The notes: generated by a model not told the origin, from the sequence alone. 64,000 bases of DNA from Fictibacillus sp. FJAT-27399 (GCF_001510655.1 NZ_LMVC01000001.1:322574-386573), one strand, 5' to 3'. Positions 36,107 through 46,690 are shown, counted from the stretch's first letter. Translations and numbers: made by a program.

Positions 36107-36139
36107 AGGGGAGGTCAGATGATCTCCCCTATTTTTTTT
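36107..36139 (+). terminator. Terminator of ylbC
   Basis: AGGGGAG / CTCCCCT with a 10-nt loop, then eight Ts. Confidence 0.85.
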
Positions 36140-36151
36140 GAAACACAAAAA

Positions 36152-36216
36152 ACGTGTTGCTGTGTTAGAGCTCCAGCGCTTGTCGGACTTAAGCAGGCCG
36201 CTTACGCCTTTCTTAC
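36152..36216. repeat. Fragment of a dispersed Bacillaceae repeat
   Basis: GAGCTCCAGCGCTTGTCGG and CGCTTACGCCTTTCTTA resemble a repeat often seen between Bacillus genes (AGCTCCAGCGC...GCGCTTACGCC type, from memory). It overlaps the last codons of the minus-strand thioesterase gene (stop at 36202), so the repeat supplies that C-terminus. Confidence 0.5.
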
Positions 36217-36684
36217 AATAAAAAACGTGCCGGTCGAGACGGCGATTAATTGGTTTTGGTCACCGTAAATTTTTGATTCTGTAACGATGACTTTTTTTCC
36301 ACGGTTTAGCACCTCTGCTTCACAGCGAAGAAAGCTTCCTGTGCCGGGTGAAGTAAAGTTTACTTTCATTTCAACAGTAACAGCTGCTGATCCTTCAGAA
36401 AGCGTCTGGTTGGCTGCTGTTCCCATAGCGGTGTCCATTAAAGTTGCAGTGAGCCCGCCATGCACTATTCCTATTGTGTTGCTTAATAATGGAGTGATTG
36501 GCACAGTGATTTCCAATTTATGATCGCTAATGATGTTCAGCTTCATATCCATTAAGCTTGAAATATAAGTAAAGTGGGTGTGTTCCCTTTTATTTTTTAA
36601 GCTTTTTATGATGCCTGACAGCACATTTCTCTCTTCTTCGGAGGCTTCTGTTATGAACGACTCCATCTCTTTATACAATTCCAT
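36202..36684 (-). CDS. PaaI-type acyl-CoA thioesterase (hotdog fold)
   Basis: 160 aa. The hotdog core carries GIVHGGLTATLMDTAMG, the PaaI/YdiI-type active site, and VEMKVNFTSPGTGSFLRCEAEV. Hydrolyses some acyl-CoA; substrate unknown. N-terminal 45 residues form a helical extension. The final residues (VRKA) come from the dispersed repeat at 36152-36216, so the natural C-terminus may have been different. Start ATG 36684 with GAGAGGAAAT upstream. Confidence 0.87.
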   Translation of the reverse strand: MELYKEMESFITEASEEERNVLSGIIKSLKNKREHTHFTYISSLMDMKLNIISDHKLEITVPITPLLSNTIGIVHGGLTATLMDTAMGTAANQTLSEGSAAVTVEMKVNFTSPGTGSFLRCEAEVLNRGKKVIVTESKIYGDQNQLIAVSTGTFFIVRKA

Positions 36685-36867
36685 TTTTTTATTTCCTCTC
36701 TCTGTCTAGTTGCAACGCCTGCTGCTCTTCAATTTTGACACAAAAAACAAAGGTAAACAACGATGTTTAAAGCAGCACAAGGAAAAATAGGCGCACCATT
36801 TTATAGGCGGAACTGTATCATGTAATAGGTGAATTGTAGTCGTTGAAGGACAGCCGGGGGTGAGAAG

Positions 36868-37305
36868 ATGAAAAAGGACGTTGAGGCATTCCGAATATTT
36901 GTTCAGAAACATCCTAAGCTGATAAGTGAAGTCCGTTCAAATAATCGTACGTGGAGGGATGTCTATGAAGATTGGTATTTCCTTGGAGCAAATCATGAAA
37001 GCTGGAAGGCTTTTAAGGCCGAAAAGGATCAGGATACGTTAAAAACCGATCATTTCAGGGGACTGAAGGAAAGAAAACAGAAACAGGAATCGGCTGAAGA
37101 ACATTCTAAAAAAGAAATTACAGTCGGAGATGTTTTTTCCATGTTTCGAGACATCAATGTCAGTGAAATTCAGCAGCATATTGTCCAATTCAGCGGTGCG
37201 ATAGAAGGCATTCATCAGCTGCTGAAGCAGTTCCAGGGCAGCAAATCAGTTCAGGGCCCGCCGTCAAATTCAAAGGATAGTTATTTTTCAGTATTTAAAG
37301 ACTAA
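36868..37305 (+). CDS. ylbD: YlbD-like spore coat protein
   Basis: 145 aa, charged, mostly helical; N-terminal FRIFVQKHPKLISEVRSN and DVYEDWYFLG match the YlbD coat protein family. It heads the ylbD-ylbE pair. In B. subtilis ylbD is expressed late in sporulation; a possible late-sigma -10 (CATGTAATA near 36820) is too weak to call. GTGAGAAG ribosome region. Confidence 0.85.
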   Translation: MKKDVEAFRIFVQKHPKLISEVRSNNRTWRDVYEDWYFLGANHESWKAFKAEKDQDTLKTDHFRGLKERKQKQESAEEHSKKEITVGDVFSMFRDINVSEIQQHIVQFSGAIEGIHQLLKQFQGSKSVQGPPSNSKDSYFSVFKD

Positions 37306-37317
37306 GGGGTGTGACGG

Positions 37318-37563
37318 ATGAGAAGGGAAATTATTGACTATTTAAATACTAGACCAGACCTTAAGTTTTTTATTCGGGAGCAGCCTAGATGGTATCGGGA
37401 TCTATCGAGAAATCCCCTTCTGCTGGAAGTGATGGAAAGTGAAGCGAATGTGTTTTTTGGGAGGACATTTGGCCAGCGGATTGATAAGTTCCACAATCAA
37501 GTGAAAACAGTGGGATTGATGATTGATTTTCTGAGCATGATGGGAAAAGGAGAAGACCTATAG
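37318..37563 (+). CDS. ylbE: YlbE-like protein
   Basis: 81 aa; the sequence LNTRPDLKFFIREQPRWYRDLSRNP is typical of the YlbE-like family (split here below 20: FIREQPRWYRDLSRNP). Function unknown; with ylbD probably spore-related. It starts 12 nt after ylbD with GGGGTGTG upstream. Confidence 0.85.
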   Translation: MRREIIDYLNTRPDLKFFIREQPRWYRDLSRNPLLLEVMESEANVFFGRTFGQRIDKFHNQVKTVGLMIDFLSMMGKGEDL

Positions 37564-37610
37564 GCCTGCTATAGGCTTCTCTTTTCACCATAATAAAGGG
37601 CATACTTTGC

Positions 37611-38381
37611 TTACCGGTCCATCTCAGCTGCTGTAAGATATTCATGAATTTTTTTCTCTGGAGATACGGCAAGGTGGTTAAAGGCCTGGTTTCCGAAAAG
37701 CACATTAAACTCTAGAATATAAAAACGGCCGTTCGCCGCAACGATATCAAAGCCTGCATGGTTGATATTGAGTCCTTGAGCAACACGAAGGACAAGCTCT
37801 AATGCTTCAGCAGGAATGTTATCGAATGAGAGGGTTCCGCCCTGGCTTACGTTATTATGAAAGCCGTTGCTGCCTATGCGCCAATAACTTCCAATAATCT
37901 CATTTCCAACTACGCATACGCGAAGATCACGGTCAATCGGAAGGTATTCCTGTATATAGAAAACATCGTTTTCTTTTGCATATTCTTCGAATTCTTGTTC
38001 GTTATGAATAAGAAATACGCCTTTCCCCATTGAATTACGAATCTCCTTGGCAACAAAAGGAAAAGAAAAAGTCTCCAGAACCTTGCGCTTGTTCTCATTG
38101 GAATGTCCTAGAATCTCAGTGTATGGAAGATTTTCTGGACAAACCGTCCATAACGCACGTGTCATCTCCATTTTGCTAAACCCAAGCTGAATACTTTCGA
38201 TGCTCGGAAATATTTTTTTCTTCATTCCATATACCAACGAGTTTACCTGCCAGTTTTCCGGAAAAAGAAGGACGTCTGCTGCTTTTATTTTATCAAGCTC
38301 TTTGAACATGTTGTCAGGCTTTACATACTGTATGCCAGGGATTCCAATCGTTCTAAAAGGGTTAAACGTTACAAGTTTCAT
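37611..38381 (-). CDS. RimK-like ATP-grasp ligase
   Basis: 256 aa. ATP-grasp features: KEIRNSMGKGVFLI (ATP-binding loop), FYIQEYLPIDRDLRVCVVG, and the C-terminal metal site AGFDIVAANGRFYILEFNVLFGNQ, with residues E and N. RimK-like enzymes ligate amino acids to a carboxylate; the substrate here is unknown. ATG 38381 has GAGGA 5 nt upstream. It interrupts the ylbE-ylbF order on the opposite strand and has a clear promoter of its own. Confidence 0.82.
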   Translation of the reverse strand: MKLVTFNPFRTIGIPGIQYVKPDNMFKELDKIKAADVLLFPENWQVNSLVYGMKKKIFPSIESIQLGFSKMEMTRALWTVCPENLPYTEILGHSNENKRKVLETFSFPFVAKEIRNSMGKGVFLIHNEQEFEEYAKENDVFYIQEYLPIDRDLRVCVVGNEIIGSYWRIGSNGFHNNVSQGGTLSFDNIPAEALELVLRVAQGLNINHAGFDIVAANGRFYILEFNVLFGNQAFNHLAVSPEKKIHEYLTAAEMDR

Positions 38382-38417
38382 TGCGGTCCTCGCTCTCAAA
38401 GTCTTTCAAACGAGAGT

Positions 38418-38447
38418 ATTATACTTTTTTTTATAAGAAGGAGTCAA
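38418..38447 (-). promoter_or_regulatory. Promoter of the ATP-grasp gene
   Basis: Minus strand TTGACT, 18-nt spacer, TATAAT. Confidence 0.65.
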
Positions 38448-38545
38448 TGTTATGGAGGCGGTTTTTCTTTTATCTCATAATAATTTAGGCTATAATAATA
38501 AGATGAAGGTAGAAAGTATAAGTAATCACTGCAGGGAGTGAGAGG

Positions 38546-38986
38546 ATGCTGGGATTAGTGCTGGATTTTGAATTGCTGGATGAATCCTATTCTCTCGGAA
38601 AGATGATAGCTGAATCAGAAGCTGCCATACAATACCGAGTGTGTAAATATAATCTTGAACAAGACGCAAATGCTCAGAAGCTCATCAATGAGTTCAACAA
38701 AACAAAAGAGCTGTATGAGGAAGTACAGCGTTTTGGAAAGTATCATCCTGATTATAAAACCGTATCAACAAAGGTGAGGGTTTTAAAAAGGGAACTCGAT
38801 TTTAATGAGACCATAGCCGGTTTCAAAAAAGCGGAGAAAGAATTGGAAAGCCTGTTAAACGAATGCAGTTCCCTTATAGCGGGAAGCGTTTCAGAGCACA
38901 TCAAAGTGCCGACAGGCAACCCATTCTTTGATTCAAAAAGCTGCAGCGGCGGTTGTGGAAGCGGAGGCGGATGCAGCTGCGGTTAA
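38546..38986 (+). CDS. ylbF: YlbF (RicF), subunit of the RicAFT Y-complex
   Basis: 146 aa. RicF with YmcA and YaaT forms a complex carrying Fe-S clusters that works with RNase Y in mRNA maturation and is needed for competence, biofilm formation and sporulation. Seen: YEEVQRFGKYHPDYK, KVPTGNPFFD and a C-terminal cysteine cluster CSGGCGSGGGCSCG that fits cluster binding. GGGAG lies 7 nt before ATG 38546. An extended TATAAT (38491-38496) upstream may be its promoter. Confidence 0.93.
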   Translation: MLGLVLDFELLDESYSLGKMIAESEAAIQYRVCKYNLEQDANAQKLINEFNKTKELYEEVQRFGKYHPDYKTVSTKVRVLKRELDFNETIAGFKKAEKELESLLNECSSLIAGSVSEHIKVPTGNPFFDSKSCSGGCGSGGGCSCG

Positions 38987-39017
38987 GGGCTCTCGAAACA
39001 GAGCTCTTATTTTTCTT

Positions 39018-39338
39018 TTATCTATGATAGCGGATACAATCTTCACAAAGGTTGCCGCAGCAGAACATCTTTTGTTGAGGAACGAGAAATCGGAACCGGT
39101 ATACATATAAATGAGAATCTGTCCTGAAATAGGATATTTCTGCGTTCAGCCTTTTGCCCTTCATGGCTTGGATTGATCGAAGTTTTATCTCTTCCTCTAT
39201 TTTCGTTCTGTCTGCCGATCCATCCGTTTTAATATAAAGAAACGGTATACCGGTGATGAGTTTTTTTTCTGCAGAATGGATAAAGGAAGTCTTCCGTACA
39301 GCCTCGAGGAAGCCATTCCAAATGATGTCAAGGTTCAT
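39018..39338 (-). CDS. Conserved hypothetical with C-terminal CCGNxCxDC motif
   Basis: 106 aa. Most is a mixed alpha/beta domain without a recognised family; the C-terminus is FCCGNLCEDCIRYHR, four cysteines as CC-x4-C-x2-C, likely a metal or Fe-S site. The spacing recalls the CCGSGCxxCV motif of the oxidoreductase-like N-terminal domain. It converges on ylbF, whose protein also ends in a Cys cluster. Start ATG 39338 with AAAAGGAG upstream. Confidence 0.72.
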   Translation of the reverse strand: MNLDIIWNGFLEAVRKTSFIHSAEKKLITGIPFLYIKTDGSADRTKIEEEIKLRSIQAMKGKRLNAEISYFRTDSHLYVYRFRFLVPQQKMFCCGNLCEDCIRYHR

Positions 39339-39370
39339 AGGGGAAACTCCTTTTCTTAAATGGGATTAAA

Positions 39371-39399
39371 TTGCAGACTGATAATAATCATGCTAGACT
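39371..39399 (+). promoter_or_regulatory. Promoter of ylbG
   Basis: TTGCAG (39371-39376), 17-nt spacer, TAGACT (39394-39399). Confidence 0.55.
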
Positions 39400-39430
39400 A
39401 AAAAAAATGATGGTGTTAAAGGAGTAATTT

Positions 39431-39706
39431 ATGATTGGAAACCGAATGGGGCTTGCGGTTTATTTGCATTCACTGAAATTTTCAAAGCAGCTGAGGAGAT
39501 ATGGAAATGTACATTATATTTCAAAACGGTTGAAATATGCTGTTATATATTGCGATGCAGCAAAAATTGATGATGTTGCCGGCAAACTGGAATCTCTTCA
39601 TTTTGTGAAAGAAGTGAAACGATCTCATAAACATGAGATCAAAACAGAATATGAAAGCAAGATCCCGGATAAAGCAAAAGAATATGATTACAAGATGGGA
39701 TTATAA
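39431..39706 (+). CDS. ylbG: UPF0298 protein YlbG
   Basis: 91 aa; the stretch [20 protein letters not shown] and [17 protein letters not shown] are the YlbG/UPF0298 signature. Small alpha/beta protein of unknown function with a basic centre, which could suit RNA binding. AAAGGAG 8 nt upstream. Own promoter and terminator. Confidence 0.9.
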   Translation: MIGNRMGLAVYLHSLKFSKQLRRYGNVHYISKRLKYAVIYCDAAKIDDVAGKLESLHFVKEVKRSHKHEIKTEYESKIPDKAKEYDYKMGL

Positions 39707-39707
39707 A

Positions 39708-39745
39708 AGACGATGACCCGAAAGAAGGATTGGGTCATCTTTTTA
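39708..39745 (+). terminator. Terminator of ylbG
   Basis: GATGACCC / GGGTCATC with a 12-nt loop, then TTTTT. Confidence 0.85.
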
Positions 39746-39747
39746 TT

Positions 39748-40125
39748 TTATAACAATGGCGGAATTAGATAATTTAAACGCAAAATGCCGGTCAAATAGT
39801 GAAAATACAGTTCTTTTTCTTCGAAGTCTCCTGAAGGTTTCACGTCAAAGGTGATGATTTTCTTCTCCAGTTTCCGGGAGAGCCCTTCAAAAAGCTGATA
39901 TCGCTTTGAATCTGCCGGAATCCCTTCCCGGCATATGTATAAAGGCTGGAATTTTCCTTCATCTGCGGGATGCAGTACTACGATGAATGAGGCTTTTTGA
40001 ATCCCGTTGATTTCAGTTCTTAGACAGAGCAGCTGACTGAGTCTCTTTTTGTTCGTTTCGGCGATTTCCATTAGTTCAAAAATATCTGAATAACCTTCTC
40101 CGAGTTCAATAAAACGCTGAATCAT
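39748..40125 (-). CDS. Conserved hypothetical protein (DUF7147-like)
   Basis: 125 aa, soluble, starts MIQRFIELGEGYSDIFELME. I recall such proteins in Bacillaceae under the name DUF7147, sometimes labelled methylthioribose kinase; the chain is far too short for that kinase, so I do not use the name. Ribosome site GGGGGATC lies somewhat far (13 nt) from the ATG. Function unknown. Confidence 0.72.
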   Translation of the reverse strand: MIQRFIELGEGYSDIFELMEIAETNKKRLSQLLCLRTEINGIQKASFIVVLHPADEGKFQPLYICREGIPADSKRYQLFEGLSRKLEKKIITFDVKPSGDFEEKELYFHYLTGILRLNYLIPPLL

Positions 40126-40204
40126 AGGATGCGTTGATCCCCCTTTCTTTCTTTGACTTTAGCACACAAGGCTGAGGCTGAAAAGGGAGGGGAGCTTTTT
40201 ATGA

Positions 40205-40236
40205 ATCAAAAAAAACCCGCAGAATATCTGCGGGTT
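40205..40236 (-). terminator. Terminator of the csfG-like RNA
   Basis: Minus strand AACCCGCAGA / TCTGCGGGTT, 10 bp with a 3-nt loop and eight or more Us. Confidence 0.9.
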
Positions 40237-40361
40237 GCCCAAGGATAGGTAAAAACACTTTTTACTATCTTTAAGGCGATGGGAGAGGAGAAACCGGAGG
40301 AAGAACTTATGGGGAAGTAAGTCTTCTCCGCGGTTGGCAACAACATCATTAGGGATGTTGT
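40205..40361 (-). ncRNA. csfG: CsfG-like sporulation small RNA
   Basis: CsfG is a forespore-expressed sRNA lying between ylbG and ylbH (rsmD) in spore formers. The same gap here encodes about 155 nt on the minus strand with: a 9-bp 5' hairpin (AACAACATC/GATGTTGTT), a second stem with C-rich loop CTTCCCCA, a single-stranded C-rich stretch (TTTCTCCTCTCCC) able to pair with Shine-Dalgarno sequences, a third stem (GATAG..TAAAAA / TTTTTA..CTATC) and a strong terminator. The promoter is sigma-F-like. Position plus structure support the call; targets are not known. Confidence 0.7.
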
Positions 40362-40367
40362 TAGGAT

Positions 40368-40396
40368 TAGTATAGCCCTTGTCTAATTTTCTATAC
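40368..40396 (-). promoter_or_regulatory. Sigma-F (or sigma-G) type promoter of csfG
   Basis: Minus strand GTATA (40392-40396), 14-nt spacer, GGCTATACTA (40368-40377), which fits the sigma-F -10 consensus GGNNANAHTR at every position. Confidence 0.65.
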
Positions 40397-40516
40397 TTTA
40401 GGCTTGTAAAATAACTTGACAGTTTCTGTTTATTCTAAAAAAAGTGTGATAGGATAATGTTGAATAAGAGCTGGAAGCAGCCATTAATCGTAAATTGATA
40501 TGTAAGGTGTGGAAAA

Positions 40517-42814
<2,298 letters not shown>

Positions 42815-42938
42815 TTTCATCCCCCGTTTCATCAAGTGAGACTAAAGAGCCATCCCTTGTCCATCTATATATTTATACGTATAGGCAAGTTAATTAGACC
42901 ATATCTTAAAAAGGACAAAAGGTTAGGAGGAGTCTGTA

Positions 42939-43763
42939 ATGCAGAGGCCGATCATCGGTTTGGCACTAGGGTCAGGTGGAGCTAGGGGCTTTGCACATAT
43001 AGGAGTAATCAAGGCACTCCGTGAAGCGGAAATACCGATTGATATGATCGCGGGAAGCAGTATGGGTGCCCTAGTCGGAGCTATGGTTGGAATGGGGCAT
43101 AATAATGAGAATCTCATAAAAATGGCAACTTTATTTAAAAGAAAGTATTATATGGATTATACAGTTCCTAAAATGGGGTTTGTTTCAGGAAAAAAAATAA
43201 AAGAACTGGTCCGCCTGCTCACACAAAATAAAAAGATTGAAGACACCATCATCCCGCTTTCCATTGTTGCTACTGATTTGATCAAAGGTGAAAAAATTGT
43301 TTTTAGAAAAGGCCCGATTGCCGAGGCGGTCAGGGCAAGCATTTCCATTCCTGGCATTTTTGTACCTGAAAAAATAGGCGGCAGGCTGCTCGTTGACGGA
43401 GGAGTGATCGAAAGAGTGCCGGCTGCTGTTGTAAGGGAAATGGGAGCAGATATTGTGATCGCTGTAGATATCTCTCATTTTAAAGCTCAGCCGGAGATGG
43501 CTTCGATTCTGGATGTAATTGTCCAAAGCATTGATATTATGCAAAGAGAAATTGTCCGCTATCATGAGATCTCAGCTGATATTATGATCAGGCCGATGGT
43601 CGAACAATATAGCTCGACAGCTTTTAAGAATGTAAGTGAGATCATCTTAATTGGAGAAGAAGCAGGGAAAAGTAAAATTGAGATGATTAAAAGCAGAATT
43701 GAGAAATGGAAGGAGAACAATCATGAAAGACCATCAAAACCCCCGGAGATCGAGCCGGATTAG
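42939..43763 (+). CDS. ylbK: Patatin-like phospholipase family protein YlbK
   Basis: 274 aa, alpha/beta hydrolase-like patatin fold: oxyanion loop GSGGARGFAHIG (about 10-21), nucleophile Ser in GSSMG (about 46), catalytic Asp in VDGG. RssA/NTE subgroup; lipid esterase activity is likely but the substrate is unknown. Strong AGGAGGAG upstream. Its last 41 bases overlap ylbL, so the two are translationally linked. Confidence 0.92.
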   Translation: MQRPIIGLALGSGGARGFAHIGVIKALREAEIPIDMIAGSSMGALVGAMVGMGHNNENLIKMATLFKRKYYMDYTVPKMGFVSGKKIKELVRLLTQNKKIEDTIIPLSIVATDLIKGEKIVFRKGPIAEAVRASISIPGIFVPEKIGGRLLVDGGVIERVPAAVVREMGADIVIAVDISHFKAQPEMASILDVIVQSIDIMQREIVRYHEISADIMIRPMVEQYSSTAFKNVSEIILIGEEAGKSKIEMIKSRIEKWKENNHERPSKPPEIEPD

Positions 43764-44766
43764 TAAATTATCACTTCTTGGGGTGATCGTGCTGGCGCTG
43801 GTCATCGCACTGTATCCACTGCCTTATTATGTGACATCACCGGGAAGTGCCAATGAACTGGCACCCATTATTCATGTAAAAGACGGCGATAAAGAAAAGG
43901 GAAGCTTTATGCTGACCACCGTACGGATCGGAAAAGCAAATATCCCTCAATATTTATATGCAAAAGTAAGCGATTACCGTGAACTTCTGCCAGCAAATGA
44001 AGTTCGTTCTGACGATGAAACAGATGAAGAATACAACCAGCGGCAGCTTCAGATGATGCAGGATTCTCAGCACGCAGCTACAGTAGTAGCTTACCGGAAA
44101 GCTGGAAAAAATGTAAAAATCATCAGCAAAGGTGTCTACGTCACCGGAATTATTTCAGGTATGCCTGCAGAAGGAAAGCTAAAAGTCGGGGATGAGATTA
44201 CGGAATTAGAAGGAAAACCGGTAAAAACAACAGAAGAGCTGCTAAAAAAATTGGCAGGGAAAAAAGCGGGAGACAAAGTGCAATTAAAAGTCCTCAGAGG
44301 CAAAAAGACATTTGCGAAAACCGTAGCACTTGCTAAATTCCCTAAAAAACTCAGCCAGAACAATGAAAAAAGAGCGGGCATCGGCATTACATATCCTGTA
44401 ACAGATGTAGAGATTAAAGTTGATCCGCCGATCTACATAAAAACAAGTGAAATCGGCGGCCCTTCAGCAGGTTTGATGTTTTCTCTGGAAATCTTAAATC
44501 AGCTGACAAAAGGCGATATGACGAAGGGACACAAGATTGCGGGAACAGGAACGATTAATATTAATGAGGAAGTCGGGCCGATCGGCGGCATTCAGCAGAA
44601 GATTGTGGCAGCGGACAAAGCAGGTGCTGAAATCTTTTTTGCACCTGTCAGTGCCAACAATTACAAAGATGCTGTAAAAGCAGCGAAAGATATTAAAACG
44701 GATATGAAGATCATACCAGTTAAAAAAATGGATGACGCAATCAACTACCTGAACAAATTAAAATAA
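43723..44766 (+). CDS. ylbL: PDZ–Lon-like membrane protease YlbL (DdcP)
   Basis: 347 aa: N-terminal membrane anchor (about 15-35), PDZ domain (about 130-215) and a Lon-type Ser-Lys protease domain with Ser in IGGPSAGLMFSLE and Lys in GGIQQKIVAADKAGA. In B. subtilis YlbL (DdcP) degrades the division inhibitor YneA when the DNA-damage checkpoint is lifted. ATG 43723 with AAGGAG 7 nt upstream, inside ylbK. Full length. Confidence 0.93.
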   Translation: MKDHQNPRRSSRISKLSLLGVIVLALVIALYPLPYYVTSPGSANELAPIIHVKDGDKEKGSFMLTTVRIGKANIPQYLYAKVSDYRELLPANEVRSDDETDEEYNQRQLQMMQDSQHAATVVAYRKAGKNVKIISKGVYVTGIISGMPAEGKLKVGDEITELEGKPVKTTEELLKKLAGKKAGDKVQLKVLRGKKTFAKTVALAKFPKKLSQNNEKRAGIGITYPVTDVEIKVDPPIYIKTSEIGGPSAGLMFSLEILNQLTKGDMTKGHKIAGTGTININEEVGPIGGIQQKIVAADKAGAEIFFAPVSANNYKDAVKAAKDIKTDMKIIPVKKMDDAINYLNKLK

Positions 44767-44778
44767 AATAGCAAAGGC

Positions 44779-46020
44779 CTATAGAAAGAGGCCCTTGCTT
44801 CTGTCAAAGCGTAAGGGAGGAGTACTATACTCTTCCTTTATTTTTTTGGAAAGAACCGCTTGCGGATATCCGGCATAATAAATGGACGAGACACGCTGAT
44901 CCAGCTCCAGCATAGGGTGACTGTACTGTGAGACTGTGGTTACAATTGGTACAGTGACCTCTTTTTTGCGCATTCTTAAGTACCTCTGCCCCTCACTGCT
45001 CATTCCCAGAATGCGTATGTATGGAGGCCCTTTGCGAACCCATTCTGCAGCTGTTTCTTTTTTAATATTGTGCAGGATATGAAGGCACATCCGCTGAAGC
45101 CTTGTCCATGTATAGCGTTTGGTTTTTAAGGCAGCCATAAACTCATGAAAATTATTTGCGTCTGAGATAACTGAACGGAGGCGGTGCTCCAAGCCCTCTT
45201 CTGTTTCATACAGCTCACTTAACTGTTCTGGTGTTGATGAGAGCAGTTTATACCGGAGGATTGGATATAATGACTCCCATGTAGTGAATTGTCCTGTTTC
45301 CTGAAGGTGACTCTCTAGTATATCCCGTGTATAATCTGGAACCGCTTCCTTAATTTCGTTTGTGCTTATATTTTCAGATTCAAATAAAGTCTTTCTTATG
45401 GCGGTTGCACTTGCAATTTTATGTGCAGTGATTTGATCTTCGTGATAGGCGGCCCCGATCCGTTTAATGGTATTAGGCTTGATGGAGAACTCCTGATCGA
45501 GGATTGCTTTTACATATTCAATGCCTAAAATATTATTGGGCTTGGCCAGATCGAGGGTATTGCTGCTTAACATAAGTGAATCGGCCGCAAGGGAAGAAGC
45601 CTTCGGAAATGAATACCCTTGTTTTATAAACGATTGAAAAGATTGATCATATAGAGTTTTATTCTTCTCCAGTTCTGAAATTGTATGGTAGAATGAATCC
45701 ATGTTTCCTGATTCACTGCCAAAGCAGATAGCATCAACACCCATTTCATTTAAAAGAAAGACACTGGATTGTGCAAAAATAGGTGCAGGTGATACGGCGA
45801 ACAGATAGGGTAGTTCAATAACAAGGTCAGCGCCTCCCATAAGGGCCGTTCTTGACCGGTCCCATTTCGAGAGGATGGCGGGTTCACCGCGCTGCAGGAA
45901 ATTCCCGCTCATAACGGCAACAATTATGTCACTCTCTGATTGTTTTTTTGATTGTTGCAAATGATAAGAATGTCCATTATGGAAAGGGTTATATTCGACG
46001 ATGATTCCGCAGGCTTTCAC
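44779..46020 (-). CDS. tmcAL: tRNA(Met) cytidine acetate ligase TmcAL (YlbM)
   Basis: 413 aa. Uses ATP and acetate to make N4-acetylcytidine at position 34 of elongator tRNA-Met. Nucleotidyltransferase-like N-terminus with IVEYNPFHNGH (HxGH type) and VIVAVMSGNFLQRGEPA, then a tRNA-binding C-terminal half. Usual length. It converges with ylbL; a mismatched hairpin (GCAAaGGCCT/AGGCCcTTGC, 44771-44798) between them may help termination. AAGGAGG upstream of the ATG. Confidence 0.95.
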   Translation of the reverse strand: MKACGIIVEYNPFHNGHSYHLQQSKKQSESDIIVAVMSGNFLQRGEPAILSKWDRSRTALMGGADLVIELPYLFAVSPAPIFAQSSVFLLNEMGVDAICFGSESGNMDSFYHTISELEKNKTLYDQSFQSFIKQGYSFPKASSLAADSLMLSSNTLDLAKPNNILGIEYVKAILDQEFSIKPNTIKRIGAAYHEDQITAHKIASATAIRKTLFESENISTNEIKEAVPDYTRDILESHLQETGQFTTWESLYPILRYKLLSSTPEQLSELYETEEGLEHRLRSVISDANNFHEFMAALKTKRYTWTRLQRMCLHILHNIKKETAAEWVRKGPPYIRILGMSSEGQRYLRMRKKEVTVPIVTTVSQYSHPMLELDQRVSSIYYAGYPQAVLSKKIKEEYSTPPLRFDRSKGLFL

Positions 46021-46111
46021 AGATTAACCTCCTTTTTGAATAAACATAGTACTTTTTCTAGTTTAACGTTAATCGCCGCTTCTTTAAAGAACATGCTGTA
46101 AAGATATTATG

Positions 46112-46140
46112 TTGACATTTCTCTTTATGGCCGATATAAT
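46112..46140 (+). promoter_or_regulatory. Consensus sigma-A promoter of ylbN-rpmF
   Basis: TTGACA (46112-46117), 17-nt spacer, TATAAT (46135-46140): perfect in both boxes and spacing, as expected for a ribosomal-protein unit. Confidence 0.93.
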
Positions 46141-46168
46141 TATTACTGTTGCCTTGAGGTGAAAATAG

Positions 46169-46690
46169 ATGAATTGGTCACTACAGGAATTAAAAAACTT
46201 TTATCGAAAACCGCTTGAATTTGATGAGTATGTTGATGCAAGTGAACTTAAATCGCTTGATAAGGAAATTCGCGATATACCGCCTGTTCATGTTAGCGGA
46301 CATGCCGATGTTACTCAGCAGAAAGCCACCTTTTACCTGAAAATTCAGGGAGAAATGGTTCTTCCCTGCTCAAACACATTGGCAGATGTCCATTTTCCAT
46401 TTTCGATAAAGACAACCGAAATTTTTCTTCTGGATCCTTCATATACGGTACCGGCTGAAGAGGAGAACCTTCACACGGTTGAAGGGCATTTCCTTGATCT
46501 GATGCCTTATATACAAGAGCATATTCTGCTTGAAAAGCCGATCAAAGTGGTAGCCGGACCTGATGTTAAGGATAAGAAGGCTCCGCCTGAAGGAGAAGGA
46601 TGGCAGGTCGTTACTGAGGAAGACCGCAAGAAGAAGATTGATCCTAGACTTGCGGATCTTGCCAAGTTTTTTGACAAAGACAAATCGTAA
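46169..46690 (+). CDS. ylbN: YceD/DUF177 family protein YlbN
   Basis: 173 aa, YceD family (DUF177), linked with 23S rRNA accumulation in other organisms. Seen: GEMVLPCSNTLADVHFPF, and the C-terminal IDPRLADLAKFFD common to the family. It always precedes rpmF, as here, under one strong promoter. Ribosome site TTGAGGTG. Confidence 0.93.
   Translation: MNWSLQELKNFYRKPLEFDEYVDASELKSLDKEIRDIPPVHVSGHADVTQQKATFYLKIQGEMVLPCSNTLADVHFPFSIKTTEIFLLDPSYTVPAEEENLHTVEGHFLDLMPYIQEHILLEKPIKVVAGPDVKDKKAPPEGEGWQVVTEEDRKKKIDPRLADLAKFFDKDKS

Larger units (their letters stand above)
40126..40516. other. 391-bp gap holding the csfG-like sRNA
   Basis: No protein gene. It contains, on the minus strand, a sporulation-type promoter, a small RNA and its terminator. 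A TTGACA at 40413-40418 on the plus strand has no fitting -10; the promoter of rsmD is therefore unclear (a GATAAT at about 40454 is the best candidate). Confidence 0.6.

Noticed and set aside
39748-40125. Methylthioribose kinase
   Set aside because: 125 aa without kinase motifs; that label seems to be an old annotation carried over.
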